Origin: Helicobacter typhlonius
GTDB lineage: Bacteria; Campylobacterota; Campylobacteria; Campylobacterales; Helicobacteraceae
Assembly (NCBI RefSeq): GCF_001460635.1
Contig: NZ_LN907858.1
Span: 1,736,001-1,800,000, forward strand
Direction of reading: 5' to 3'
DNA: 64,000 nt
Shown here: positions 45,256 through 53,059 of the stretch, piece after piece
How the letters are laid out: the number at the start of each line of letters is the position of its first letter
Numbering within the stretch: position 1 is the stretch's first letter
The notes under the pieces: generated by a model
Database searches by the model: none
What the model saw: only the letters and a program-made list of their open reading frames with translations
What the model was told of the DNA's origin: nothing
Position numbers and translations under genes: made by a program

Positions 45256-45534
45256 TCAAGCCATATCCTTGCTAAGCTGAGCTTGTTTTTCGCATTTTAA
45301 AAGCCATACAAAAACTTCTACCACAGCATTATACATCTCTGGCGGAATATGAGAATCTAAGGGAATTTGCAAAAGTGAATCTACAAGCAAGGGATTTGCA
45401 AAAAGTGGCACATCAAAGGCTTTTGCCTTAGCGATAATGCGCAAGGCGAGTTCGTTTTGCCCCTTTGCCACCACACGCGGTGCGCTGTCTGTTTGCTTAT
45501 CATAGCTTAGCGCAACTGCTTTTTGTGCTTTCAC
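45256..45534 (-). CDS. flhX: FlhX (FlhB C-terminal homologue)
   Basis: A 92-aa cytosolic protein equivalent to the FlhB C-terminal domain (KAVALSYDKQTDSAPRVVAKG ... LFANPLLVDSLLQIPLDSHIPPEMYNAVVEVFVWL). The NPTH autocleavage site of FlhB is absent, as in H. pylori FlhX, which can stand in for cleaved FlhB in flagellar export. It lies next to ribE, as in H. pylori. Confidence 0.88.
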   Translation of the reverse strand: MKAQKAVALSYDKQTDSAPRVVAKGQNELALRIIAKAKAFDVPLFANPLLVDSLLQIPLDSHIPPEMYNAVVEVFVWLLKCEKQAQLSKDMA

Positions 45535-45561
45535 TGCTTTTTCTCCTTGAAATATTAGAAT

Positions 45562-46257
45562 CTAATAACTCAAACTCTGCGCGTCAATATCGCCCCAAGA
45601 TACATTACCTAAGCGATTATTGCGATGAGATGAGTTTGCACCATTGCCATTTTGCGCGAGAATGCCTAGATTCTGTAAATGTTGTGAATCTAAAAATTGT
45701 AATGTGCTAACAACACTACGCGTGATAACATCTGTTTCGATATTTACCCTCCTGCCTACTTCAAAGCGCCCAAAAAGTGTATTTTGCAAGGTATGGGGAA
45801 TGATTGTGAGCTTAAAGCTGTCATTTATGCGCTCTACTATGGTTAAACTTATGCCCTCCACACACACAGAGCCTTTGGGGATAATACAAAGGAGGCTTTG
45901 CGCGGGGGCTTGTATCCAAAAATCACTTGAATCTGCATTGTGTTCTATGCGCGTGATACGCCCGATACTATCGATATGCCCCTGCACGATATGCCCATCA
46001 AATCTATCGCCCACCTGCAAGGCTGGTTCTAAATGCACGAATGCACCCTGTGCGTAATTTTCAAGTGCGATATGCTCCTGCGTGTGTTTGCTTAGCTCCA
46101 TAGCCATACCACCGCTAAAAAACGACACTGCAGTGAGGCACGCACCATTTATGGCAATAGAATCTCCAAGCTTCGCCTTATATGGAGTAAATACCTCAAG
46201 CGTATTATTTGCGAAGTTTTTTACCTGCGCTATCTCTCTCACTAATCCACTAAACAC
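45562..46257 (-). CDS. ribE: Riboflavin synthase alpha chain
   Basis: Dismutates two 6,7-dimethyl-8-ribityllumazine molecules to riboflavin. Two lumazine-binding repeats (MFSGLVREIAQV ... and QVGDRFDGHIVQGHIDSIG ...) are visible; family blocks SIAINGACLTAV and GSVCVEGISLTIV are intact. 231 aa, with a C-terminal tail rich in N and H. It shares a divergent, palindromic promoter region with tatD. Confidence 0.93.
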   Translation of the reverse strand: MFSGLVREIAQVKNFANNTLEVFTPYKAKLGDSIAINGACLTAVSFFSGGMAMELSKHTQEHIALENYAQGAFVHLEPALQVGDRFDGHIVQGHIDSIGRITRIEHNADSSDFWIQAPAQSLLCIIPKGSVCVEGISLTIVERINDSFKLTIIPHTLQNTLFGRFEVGRRVNIETDVITRSVVSTLQFLDSQHLQNLGILAQNGNGANSSHRNNRLGNVSWGDIDAQSLSY

Positions 46258-46280
46258 AACTCGCCTTTCTTTTTGTAAAG

Positions 46281-46325
46281 ATAATTATGCTAGAATCCTT
46301 TTCTTTGAAATTCTAGCATAATTAT
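46281..46325. promoter_or_regulatory. 16-bp perfect inverted repeat between ribE and tatD
   Basis: ATAATTATGCTAGAAT (46281-46296) and ATTCTAGCATAATTAT (46310-46325) surround a 13-base centre in the 91-base divergent spacer. Both arms carry the same -10-like CATAAT, so each gene may use a mirror-image promoter, or a repressor may bind between them. It is too far from either stop to be a terminator. Confidence 0.55.
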
Positions 46326-46348
46326 ACACAATCAAAGGATTTTGAGAT

Positions 46349-47245
46349 ATGAGCCAAGCGCGAGTGCAGTTTGATTATATGATAGACACACATTGCCACT
46401 TAGACTTAGAACATTTTGATGATGATATAGAACAAGTCATTAGCCGCGCATTAGCCCAAAATGTGCGAAAAATCATCATTCCGGGTGCGGATATACACAC
46501 ATTGCCCAAAGCCCAAGCCCTAGCGCATAAATATGAGGGTGTGCATTTTGCCGCTGGTGTGCATCCTAACGATATTGATTTGTTTGATGTAGAGATTCTC
46601 AAATCCTTTGCAAAAGATAGTAAATGCGTTGCTATTGGCGAGTGCGGATTGGATTATTACTATCTACCAACAATGCAAGATTTGCTTAAAGAGCAAGATT
46701 CAAAAGAAAATGCAAAAGAACAGAATCTGCCCACATTAGAGCAACACGCGTTGGGACAGGAGCTAGAGCGACAAAAGGCAGAGATAAAGGCAAGGCAAAA
46801 GGCAGTTTTTATCGCACAAATTGAACTCGCCCTTTCACTTGATAAGCCTCTTATTGTGCATATTCGTGAGGCAAGTAATGATAGCTTTGAAATATTAGAT
46901 TCTTATAAGGAGGCGCGTGGTGTATTGCATTGCTATAATGCAGATAGAATCTTACTTGAATTAAGTGAGCGATTTTATTATGGAATCGGTGGCGTTTGCA
47001 CCTTTAAAAATGCAAGGCGACTTATTGAGGCACTACCACTCATACCAAAGGAACGCATAGTGCTTGAAACAGACGCACCCTATCTTACACCTCATCCACA
47101 CAGAGGTAGTCGCAATGAGCCTTCTTATATACCGCTTGTTATGCGACAAATCGCACAAGTTAAAGGCATAAGTGAAGAGGAAGTGATAGAATCTAGCACA
47201 CACAATGCACAATCGCTCTTTGCGCTGGGTGGCACAAAGGCGTAA
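46349..47245 (+). CDS. tatD: TatD-family metal-dependent nuclease/hydrolase
   Basis: A cytosolic amidohydrolase-fold enzyme, 298 aa. Metal ligands: IDTHCHLD, GECGLDYYY, LIVHIREAS, GVLHCYN and LETDAPYLTPHP are in order. TatD proteins act as 3'-5' DNases. Between the second and third motifs there is an unusual charged insertion (residues about 110-150: KEQDSKENAKEQNLPTLEQ...) not seen in typical family members. It contains an AGATTC word. Confidence 0.9.
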   Translation: MSQARVQFDYMIDTHCHLDLEHFDDDIEQVISRALAQNVRKIIIPGADIHTLPKAQALAHKYEGVHFAAGVHPNDIDLFDVEILKSFAKDSKCVAIGECGLDYYYLPTMQDLLKEQDSKENAKEQNLPTLEQHALGQELERQKAEIKARQKAVFIAQIELALSLDKPLIVHIREASNDSFEILDSYKEARGVLHCYNADRILLELSERFYYGIGGVCTFKNARRLIEALPLIPKERIVLETDAPYLTPHPHRGSRNEPSYIPLVMRQIAQVKGISEEEVIESSTHNAQSLFALGGTKA

Positions 47246-47285
47246 GATGACGCTAGGCTATGAGAAAAATACACAAAAGGAAGAT

Positions 47286-48416
47286 ATGATGTTAAAAAAA
47301 TACACAAAATATATCATTTTCGTGCTGATGGTATGTGGCACACTGAATCTTTGGGGTAATGAGGGCGAATTTTACGCGCTCAATCATAATAAGAAAGCAA
47401 ACAATGTGCTTAATGCTTTCGGGGTGCATACGGCATTTATCGGCAATGTCGCAGATAGCGAGAGGGCACAGAGGATTCAAGACAAGTGGCAATATTTTCT
47501 CAAGCAGTTTGAACACAGCTATGAGTTTATCCCCACTCTCAAAAATATGATGGCAAAAGAGGAAATTCCACAAGAATTTCTATTTCTCGCTATGACTGAA
47601 TCTGCATTTGCTCCCACTGCAAAAAGCTCCAAAAAAGCCATCGGTATTTGGCAAATTATGCCCGCTACTGGCAAAAGCTTGGGGCTAGAGATAAATTCTT
47701 ACATTGATGAGCGCAAAGACCCTATAAGAAGCACGGAGGCAGCGATAAAGTATCTCAAATACCTCTATGATGCCACAGGCGAGTGGTATTTGGCTGCTAT
47801 GGCGTATAATTGTGGGCTTGGGCGATTAAAAAGGGGGATTGAAGAAGCAGGAGGAGATATGCGTATAGAGACCTTGCTAAATGAGGAGGCGCAATATATC
47901 CCAGCTGAAACGCGCAATTATATCCGCACGATTCTAGCGATGAGTTTGCTTTTTAACGATGTGGATTTTCTCAAAGCACAAAATGCTGATTATCTCCTTA
48001 ATCGTGGCGCAACCGATAGTATAGCAAGTGTGAGCGTTAAGGGTGGTGTATCCCTTAACGCAATCGCACAAAGCGCAAAAATGCCATTAGATGAGCTAAA
48101 AAAATACAATCGTCATTTTGTTAAATCCACTCTACCAAATAACAACAGACGCTACAATGTCTATCTCCCATACGACAAACTTCGCAATTTTAAAAAGCAT
48201 TTTGGTGGTAAAAGCTATGCCTCCACAGATTCTATATCTATCACACATATCGTGCAAAAGGGCGAGAATCTAAGCGTAATAGCACAGATGTATAATGTCT
48301 CTATTCAAGATATAAAAGCACTCAATGGTATTGAGGGGGCGCAAATTAACATTCATCAAAAGCTCTCCATTCCTAAATCTCAAGGCAAACCTACAACTAT
48401 CGCTGATAGCAGATAG
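47286..48416 (+). CDS. mltD: Membrane-bound lytic transglycosylase D
   Basis: A periplasmic lytic transglycosylase cleaving peptidoglycan. Start ATG 47286 has AAAGGAAG upstream; the frame to 47205 lacks such a site and would hide the signal peptide (KYIIFVLMVCGTLNLWGN). The SLT domain has catalytic Glu in MTESAFAPTAKSSKKAIG and GIWQIMPATGKSLGL. One LysM repeat is at the C-terminus (HIVQKGENLSVIAQMYNVS). Its 376 aa are followed 31 bases later by rlpA. Confidence 0.91.
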   Translation: MMLKKYTKYIIFVLMVCGTLNLWGNEGEFYALNHNKKANNVLNAFGVHTAFIGNVADSERAQRIQDKWQYFLKQFEHSYEFIPTLKNMMAKEEIPQEFLFLAMTESAFAPTAKSSKKAIGIWQIMPATGKSLGLEINSYIDERKDPIRSTEAAIKYLKYLYDATGEWYLAAMAYNCGLGRLKRGIEEAGGDMRIETLLNEEAQYIPAETRNYIRTILAMSLLFNDVDFLKAQNADYLLNRGATDSIASVSVKGGVSLNAIAQSAKMPLDELKKYNRHFVKSTLPNNNRRYNVYLPYDKLRNFKKHFGGKSYASTDSISITHIVQKGENLSVIAQMYNVSIQDIKALNGIEGAQINIHQKLSIPKSQGKPTTIADSR

Positions 48417-48446
48417 GATAGAGTGCATATAAATTAAGGGAACATA

Positions 48447-49343
48447 ATGAAAAAATATTTTTTTGTATTTTTATTTGGTAGCTTAGTATGTGGTGGCTTG
48501 AGTGCCTGTGTGGAGAAAAATGCCGATTGGAGCGAAAATACCAGCAGCACAAAGGGTTTTAACGCGAGTTTTGACGATTTAGATGCGTTTAATCAGGGCA
48601 TTACGCCAAATATTGGCGGAAATTCTATGAGAGAATCTCCTGCGATTCAAGAAGCTACTATGCGCCCTTATCAAGTGGCAGGAAAGTGGTATTACCCCGA
48701 GAAAGTAAGTCTTGGCGATAAGTTTGATGGCTATGCGAGTTGGTATGGTCCAGATTTTCATTCTAAAAAAACATCAAATGGCGAAACCTACAATATGTAT
48801 GCGCACACTGCCGCGCATAAAACTTTCCCTATGAATACAGTCGTAAAAGTGCTGAATGTCGAAAATGGCAAAAGCACAATCGTGCGCATTAACGACAGAG
48901 GACCATTTGTGGAGGGGCGCATTATCGATTTGAGTGCTGCTGCAGCAAATGATATTGATATGACAAAAGTCGGCACGGCAAAGGTGAGATTAGAGGTGAT
49001 TGGCTTTGGCGGTGTGATTAACAAAGATTCAAAGCAAGAAGCACAGAATGTGCAAAGTGATGATGTGCTGAAAAAAGAATTTAAAGTCGCAAATACGCCA
49101 AAATCGGTAAGTGGCGGGGACTTTGCGATACAAGTGGGTGCATTTAGACGATATGAGGGAGCGCAAATTACCCAAGAGCAGTTCTCGCATTATCCACCAT
49201 ATCAAAGCGTGATAAAAGAATTTGTGCTTGATGGTGTGCCTATTTATCGCGTGTTTTTGCGAGGATTCCAAAGCGAGAGTGAAGCGCGAGATTTTTTAAA
49301 GAAAAATACGCGCATTAAGGGTGGATTCTTTATCCGCGATTAA
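48447..49343 (+). CDS. rlpA: RlpA-family septal ring lipoprotein
   Basis: A 298-aa outer-membrane lipoprotein (lipobox LSAC near residue 20). It has a double-psi beta-barrel domain (GYASWYGPDFHSKKTSNGE ... RINDRGPFVEGRIIDLS) and a C-terminal SPOR domain (GDFAIQVGAFRRYEGAQ). RlpA enzymes cut naked glycan strands at the division site. It follows mltD. Its end overlaps the frame of hisB's upstream region only, not its chosen start. Confidence 0.92.
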   Translation: MKKYFFVFLFGSLVCGGLSACVEKNADWSENTSSTKGFNASFDDLDAFNQGITPNIGGNSMRESPAIQEATMRPYQVAGKWYYPEKVSLGDKFDGYASWYGPDFHSKKTSNGETYNMYAHTAAHKTFPMNTVVKVLNVENGKSTIVRINDRGPFVEGRIIDLSAAAANDIDMTKVGTAKVRLEVIGFGGVINKDSKQEAQNVQSDDVLKKEFKVANTPKSVSGGDFAIQVGAFRRYEGAQITQEQFSHYPPYQSVIKEFVLDGVPIYRVFLRGFQSESEARDFLKKNTRIKGGFFIRD

Positions 49344-49383
49344 AGACAAAGCAGTTGCCAAAATAAAATGTGAGGAGTTAGAA

Positions 49384-49998
49384 ATGGCACAAGATTCAAA
49401 AATGACCCAAACAATACAAAAATCGCGCAAGACAAAAGAGACAGATATTACCTTAAGCCTACTCGTGTATGGTAGCGGACAGGCGAAGATTCACACCGAT
49501 ATAGGCTTTTTCAATCATATGTTAGAATCTCTGACCAAGCACTCGCTTATGGATTTGGACATTAATTGCAAGGGTGATATTTTTGTCGATGGACATCATA
49601 GTATTGAAGATTGCGGGATACTTTTGGGCGAGGCATTGCGCGAGAGCATTTATCCGGTGGCAGGCATTGAGCGGTTTGGCAATGCGAGTGTAGTAATGGA
49701 CGAATCTTGCGTGGAGTGTGATATTGACATCAGCAATCGCGCGTTTTTGGTTTTTGAAACAAATGCGTATAGGCTTCCATTTAAGGGTAAAGTGGGGGAG
49801 CTTGATGTAGAGCTTGTAGAGGAATTCTTCCGCGCATTGTGCTTTAATGCAGGGCTAAGTGTGCATATTGTGTTAAAAAGAGGCAAAAATCTCCACCATA
49901 TCATCGAGGCAATGTTTAAAGCCTTTGCAGTGGCATTGCGCCGCGCTCTAACACTCAATTCTAGAATCTATATTCCCTCCACAAAAGGCGTATTATGA
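49384..49998 (+). CDS. hisB: Imidazoleglycerol-phosphate dehydratase
   Basis: Catalyses dehydration of IGP in histidine synthesis. I choose ATG 49384, which has GAGGAG 6 bases upstream. The 204-aa product has the metal-binding GFFNHMLESLTKHSLMDLDI, DGHHSIEDCG and LHHIIEAMFKAFAVALRRA. The single-function form is intact. The other his genes are not in the window. It overlaps kdsC by 4 bases (ATGA). Confidence 0.93.
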   Translation: MAQDSKMTQTIQKSRKTKETDITLSLLVYGSGQAKIHTDIGFFNHMLESLTKHSLMDLDINCKGDIFVDGHHSIEDCGILLGEALRESIYPVAGIERFGNASVVMDESCVECDIDISNRAFLVFETNAYRLPFKGKVGELDVELVEEFFRALCFNAGLSVHIVLKRGKNLHHIIEAMFKAFAVALRRALTLNSRIYIPSTKGVL

Positions 49999-50489
49999 TA
50001 AAACTTCTCGTTTTTGATGTCGATGGCACATTGAGCGATGGCAAGGTATATTTTTCTCAAAGTGGCGAAGAGATAAAGAGCTTTGATATACGTGATGGCT
50101 TAGCGATAAATGTGTGGAATCATATCCTAAAACGCCCGAGTGCGATTATCACAGGAAGGGAATCTAGCATTGTCAAGAAACGCGCAAATGAGCTTGGCAT
50201 AGAACATATTTTTATGGGTGTAAAAAATAAGGGGCAAGTGCTACAAGAGCTAATTCAAATGCTTGGCTTAGGGCAAGATGAAGTCGCTTGTATCGGTGAT
50301 GATTTAAACGATTTAAGTATGTTTAGAATCTGCCCTTATGCGTATATGCCCAAAAATGGTGATAAGGCTCTGAAAAAATATACCTTTAAGGTTCTAAAAC
50401 ACTGCGGTGGGAATGGTGCGGTTCGCGAAATGATAGAAGATGTATTAAAGCGCAATGGGGATAAAAAGCTTGAAAAACATTTCTTATAG
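49995..50489 (+). CDS. kdsC: 3-deoxy-manno-octulosonate-8-phosphatase
   Basis: A HAD-type phosphatase of Kdo synthesis for lipid A/core. The DxDGT nucleophile (LLVFDVDGTLSDG), SAIITGRESSIVKKRA and CIGDDLNDLSMF are in order in 164 aa. It overlaps hisB by 4 bases upstream and lptC by 35 bases downstream. It fits the LPS cluster that follows. Confidence 0.93.
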   Translation: MIKLLVFDVDGTLSDGKVYFSQSGEEIKSFDIRDGLAINVWNHILKRPSAIITGRESSIVKKRANELGIEHIFMGVKNKGQVLQELIQMLGLGQDEVACIGDDLNDLSMFRICPYAYMPKNGDKALKKYTFKVLKHCGGNGAVREMIEDVLKRNGDKKLEKHFL

Positions 50490-51003
50490 AATCTATATTT
50501 TTTTTATCGCGCTTTTGTTGTTTAGCCTTAGCAGTATTGTATTTTTCACGCGCGATAATGAAATCCACGCTGCCATTGGCAAGGAAGTGCCAAATATAGA
50601 GATGACAGGTTTTGAACTCTATATTATTAATTCTCAATACACACAAGCGATTTCTTCGGGTGCAAAAGCTCTACGTTTTGAATCTCACGAGGAAATTTAT
50701 GAACTCTTTATCAATCAAGTCAATAATGCTTTCAATGAATATATGTATGCACCTTTCGTGCATAGCAAAAATAGAATCTACACATTTTCGCAAGGTGTGC
50801 ATTATCTACGTTTAGATGGGCTGAATTTTTGGAGCAAATGGGGAAATTATAATTACATCACGGGCATTTTCACGGGCAAGGGAGATTTTACACTCAACAA
50901 CACAAACACGAAAGCAAAAGGGATGAACCTCTACTACGATGCAAGGCAGGATAACATCAGCGCGGATTCTATAAAAATCAATATGACTTTGGGGGACAAA
51001 TAA
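50455..51003 (+). CDS. lptC: LPS export protein LptC-like
   Basis: A 182-aa inner-membrane-anchored periplasmic protein: one N-terminal helix (YRIYIFFIALLLFSLSSIVFF) and a beta-jellyroll-like periplasmic part (IEMTGFELYIINSQYTQAISSGAKALRFE). It is directly before lptA, as is usual for lptC. Starts inside the end of kdsC. A T8 run (50498-50505) lies in its first coding part; slippage there would abort the protein. Confidence 0.85.
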   Translation: MGIKSLKNISYRIYIFFIALLLFSLSSIVFFTRDNEIHAAIGKEVPNIEMTGFELYIINSQYTQAISSGAKALRFESHEEIYELFINQVNNAFNEYMYAPFVHSKNRIYTFSQGVHYLRLDGLNFWSKWGNYNYITGIFTGKGDFTLNNTNTKAKGMNLYYDARQDNISADSIKINMTLGDK

Positions 51004-51482
51004 TGCAACTATGCAAGATATATGCGATTGTATGCCTTGTAAACTTTTTTGCACTAAGTCTTAGCGCAACAGAAACACTTCAAGTGAGCGCAAAAAAAAT
51101 CAAAAGTGATTTAAAAAATGGTGAGACTACACTAAGTGGCGATGTTTTTATCACAAAGGGCGAGGATAAGCTATGGGCAGATAGTGTGATAATAGAGACA
51201 AACAAAAAGAATCAACCGCTGAAATATACCGCGATAGGAAGCGTGAGATTCTATGTAAAAATGCCAAACAAAGAAATAAGCGGTAGAGCAAAAAAGGCAA
51301 CCTATGATGTGCAAAAAGATGAATATAAACTCCTTGATAATGCGGTGATTGAGGAAAAAGGCAAGACAAATATCATTCGAGGCAATATGATTGTGCTAAG
51401 CCCTGCCACAGAGGAAGCCTCCATACAGGGCACGAAACAAAAGCCTAGTGTGGTAACATTTAGCCTAGACAATGAGAAATAA
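51003..51482 (+). CDS. lptA: LPS export protein LptA-like
   Basis: A 159-aa periplasmic bridge protein with a signal peptide (IYAIVCLVNFFALSLSA) and an OstA-type beta repeat (LQVSAKKIKSDLKNGETTLS ... TKGEDKLWADSVIIETNKKN ... YDVQKDEYKLLDNAVIEEKG). Its ATG overlaps the lptC stop (TAATG), and its stop overlaps engB in the same way. Role: carries LPS across the periplasm. Confidence 0.88.
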   Translation: MQLCKIYAIVCLVNFFALSLSATETLQVSAKKIKSDLKNGETTLSGDVFITKGEDKLWADSVIIETNKKNQPLKYTAIGSVRFYVKMPNKEISGRAKKATYDVQKDEYKLLDNAVIEEKGKTNIIRGNMIVLSPATEEASIQGTKQKPSVVTFSLDNEK

Positions 51483-52183
51483 TGATACAGGTGATTCAAT
51501 CTCATTTTGTGAGTAGTGCGAGCAATGTGCGCAATGCGCCGCCCCCAAAGGATTCTGAAATCGTGTGTTTGGGACGTAGCAATGTCGGCAAAAGCACCTT
51601 TATCAATGCCATTTTAAATAAACCCCTTGCAAAAAGCTCCGCCACACCGGGAAAAACACAACTCATTAATTTTTTTGCATCTACTTGGACTAACAAAAAT
51701 GATACTATTCCGCTTACTTTTATTGACTTACCCGGCTTTGGCTATGCGAAGGTAAGCAAAACAATAAAGGCACAATGGGGGGAGCATTTGTTAGAATTTT
51801 TACATACGCGCACATCAATTAAGCTTTTTTTACACCTCATCGACTCTCGCCATAGAGATACGCAAATGGATACAATGATGAGCGAAGTGCTAGATTCTAT
51901 AATCTACAATGACCAATGTATTTTTAGAATCTACACCAAAGCTGATAAACTTACACAAAATGAGCTTAACGCATTAAAAAGCAAAGTAGAAACTCTACAT
52001 AGGGCAGATTCTAAAAATGATATAGAATCTACAAACAGCGCAATAAACGCGAGTAACAATGCAAAGAATATCTATCACTTTATCTTTAGCGCGAATGCAA
52101 AGAATCATCGCAAAATGACCTCCACAGCGCAAATGCGTGAGGAGATTCTATCCCATACTTTAGGACTTAACAATGAGCATTGA
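51482..52183 (+). CDS. engB: Ribosome biogenesis GTP-binding protein EngB/YsxC
   Basis: An essential GTPase for 50S assembly. G1 is GRSNVGKST, G2/G3 are KSSATPGKT and DLPGFGYAK, and G4 is TKAD. Length 233 aa, longer than the usual ~200. A lysine/asparagine/serine insert (RADSKNDIESTNSAINASNN) falls between G4 and G5, encoded by DNA with repeated AGATTCT/AGAATCT words. Start overlaps the lptA stop; its end overlaps the GNAT gene by 11 bases. Confidence 0.93.
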   Translation: MIQVIQSHFVSSASNVRNAPPPKDSEIVCLGRSNVGKSTFINAILNKPLAKSSATPGKTQLINFFASTWTNKNDTIPLTFIDLPGFGYAKVSKTIKAQWGEHLLEFLHTRTSIKLFLHLIDSRHRDTQMDTMMSEVLDSIIYNDQCIFRIYTKADKLTQNELNALKSKVETLHRADSKNDIESTNSAINASNNAKNIYHFIFSANAKNHRKMTSTAQMREEILSHTLGLNNEH

Positions 52184-52643
52184 GATTATACGACCAACAA
52201 TAGCGGATATTCCAGCTATGCGTGAGATTGTGAGTGTTGAGGTAAAAAATGGCATTATATTAGAGCGAAGCGAAGATGAAATGGCAAATGCCATTCGCTC
52301 TTATCATCTTGCTAGAGATTCACAAAGTGGCGAAATAACAGGATTTTGTGCGCTATATATTTATTCTAAAAGCTTAGCAGAAGTGCGCTCTTTGGTGGTA
52401 AAGGAATCTTTTCGAAGTAAAGGCATAGGCAGTAGCCTTATCCAAAGTGCTTTAGAGGAGGGGAAGAATCTAGGGCTAAAGGAGATTCTCACCCTCACTT
52501 ATCGCGCACATTTGTTTCAAAGGCTAGGTTTTGTTATAATAGAGAAATCATTTTTACCAAATCACAAAATATGGGCGGATTGTATCAAATGCAAACATTT
52601 TCCAATATGCGACGAAATAGCTCTCATAAACAAACTCTCTTAA
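52173..52643 (+). CDS. GNAT N-acetyltransferase (ArgA-like)
   Basis: A 156-aa GNAT protein: core motif SLVVKESFRSKGIGSSLIQSALEEGKNLG with the acetyl-CoA loop RSKGIGSSL, and a C-terminal cysteine set (DCIKCKHFPICDEI). In Campylobacterota, short GNAT proteins like this are candidate N-acetylglutamate synthases for arginine synthesis, in line with argJ in the window. The substrate is not proven. Start within the end of engB. Confidence 0.82.
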   Translation: MSIEIIRPTIADIPAMREIVSVEVKNGIILERSEDEMANAIRSYHLARDSQSGEITGFCALYIYSKSLAEVRSLVVKESFRSKGIGSSLIQSALEEGKNLGLKEILTLTYRAHLFQRLGFVIIEKSFLPNHKIWADCIKCKHFPICDEIALINKLS

Positions 52644-53059
52644 GTATTCTCCTCTTTGTAGGATTCTATATTTATGAGAGTATAGCGAGTATGAATATAT
52701 GGCTACCACCGCTCGTGGGCGTGTGCCTCGCACTCTTTGTAAGATATGATAAGCAAGATAATTTATACAGATTCTTAGCGATTATTGGCTATATGGTTGT
52801 TATAGAATCCGAGAATGAATTACCTATGGGAATGCTTTTGGCATTATTCTTATTGCTTGCCTTTTTTGTAATACCGCGTATTAGAATAATGTTTGATTCT
52901 GTGCGTATCACGCGCATTGCCTGTGTTATTTTGGCATATATTGGTTTATTAATCGCATCTATTGCGACAGATATACTCACGGGTAATACAACCCCTAATG
53001 TGTGGATATTGCTTTATTATGCCGTATGTGAAATCATTATAGTGATGTTTATGAGATGA
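52571..53059 (+). CDS. MreD-like membrane protein upstream of mrdA
   Basis: A hydrophobic protein of up to 162 aa with about five helices. It lies immediately before PBP2 (ATGA overlap), where many bacteria have mreD, and H. pylori has a small membrane protein gene in the same place. Sequence similarity to MreD is only in size and hydrophobic pattern. The start is uncertain: ATG 52571 and ATG 52607 both fall inside the GNAT gene and neither has a good ribosome site. Confidence 0.6.
   Translation: MGGLYQMQTFSNMRRNSSHKQTLLSILLFVGFYIYESIASMNIWLPPLVGVCLALFVRYDKQDNLYRFLAIIGYMVVIESENELPMGMLLALFLLLAFFVIPRIRIMFDSVRITRIACVILAYIGLLIASIATDILTGNTTPNVWILLYYAVCEIIIVMFMR

Noticed and set aside
50498-50505. 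T8 run in lptC as a phase switch
   Set aside because: The gene is in frame and very probably essential. An 8-base T run in a hydrophobic helix is expected by composition.
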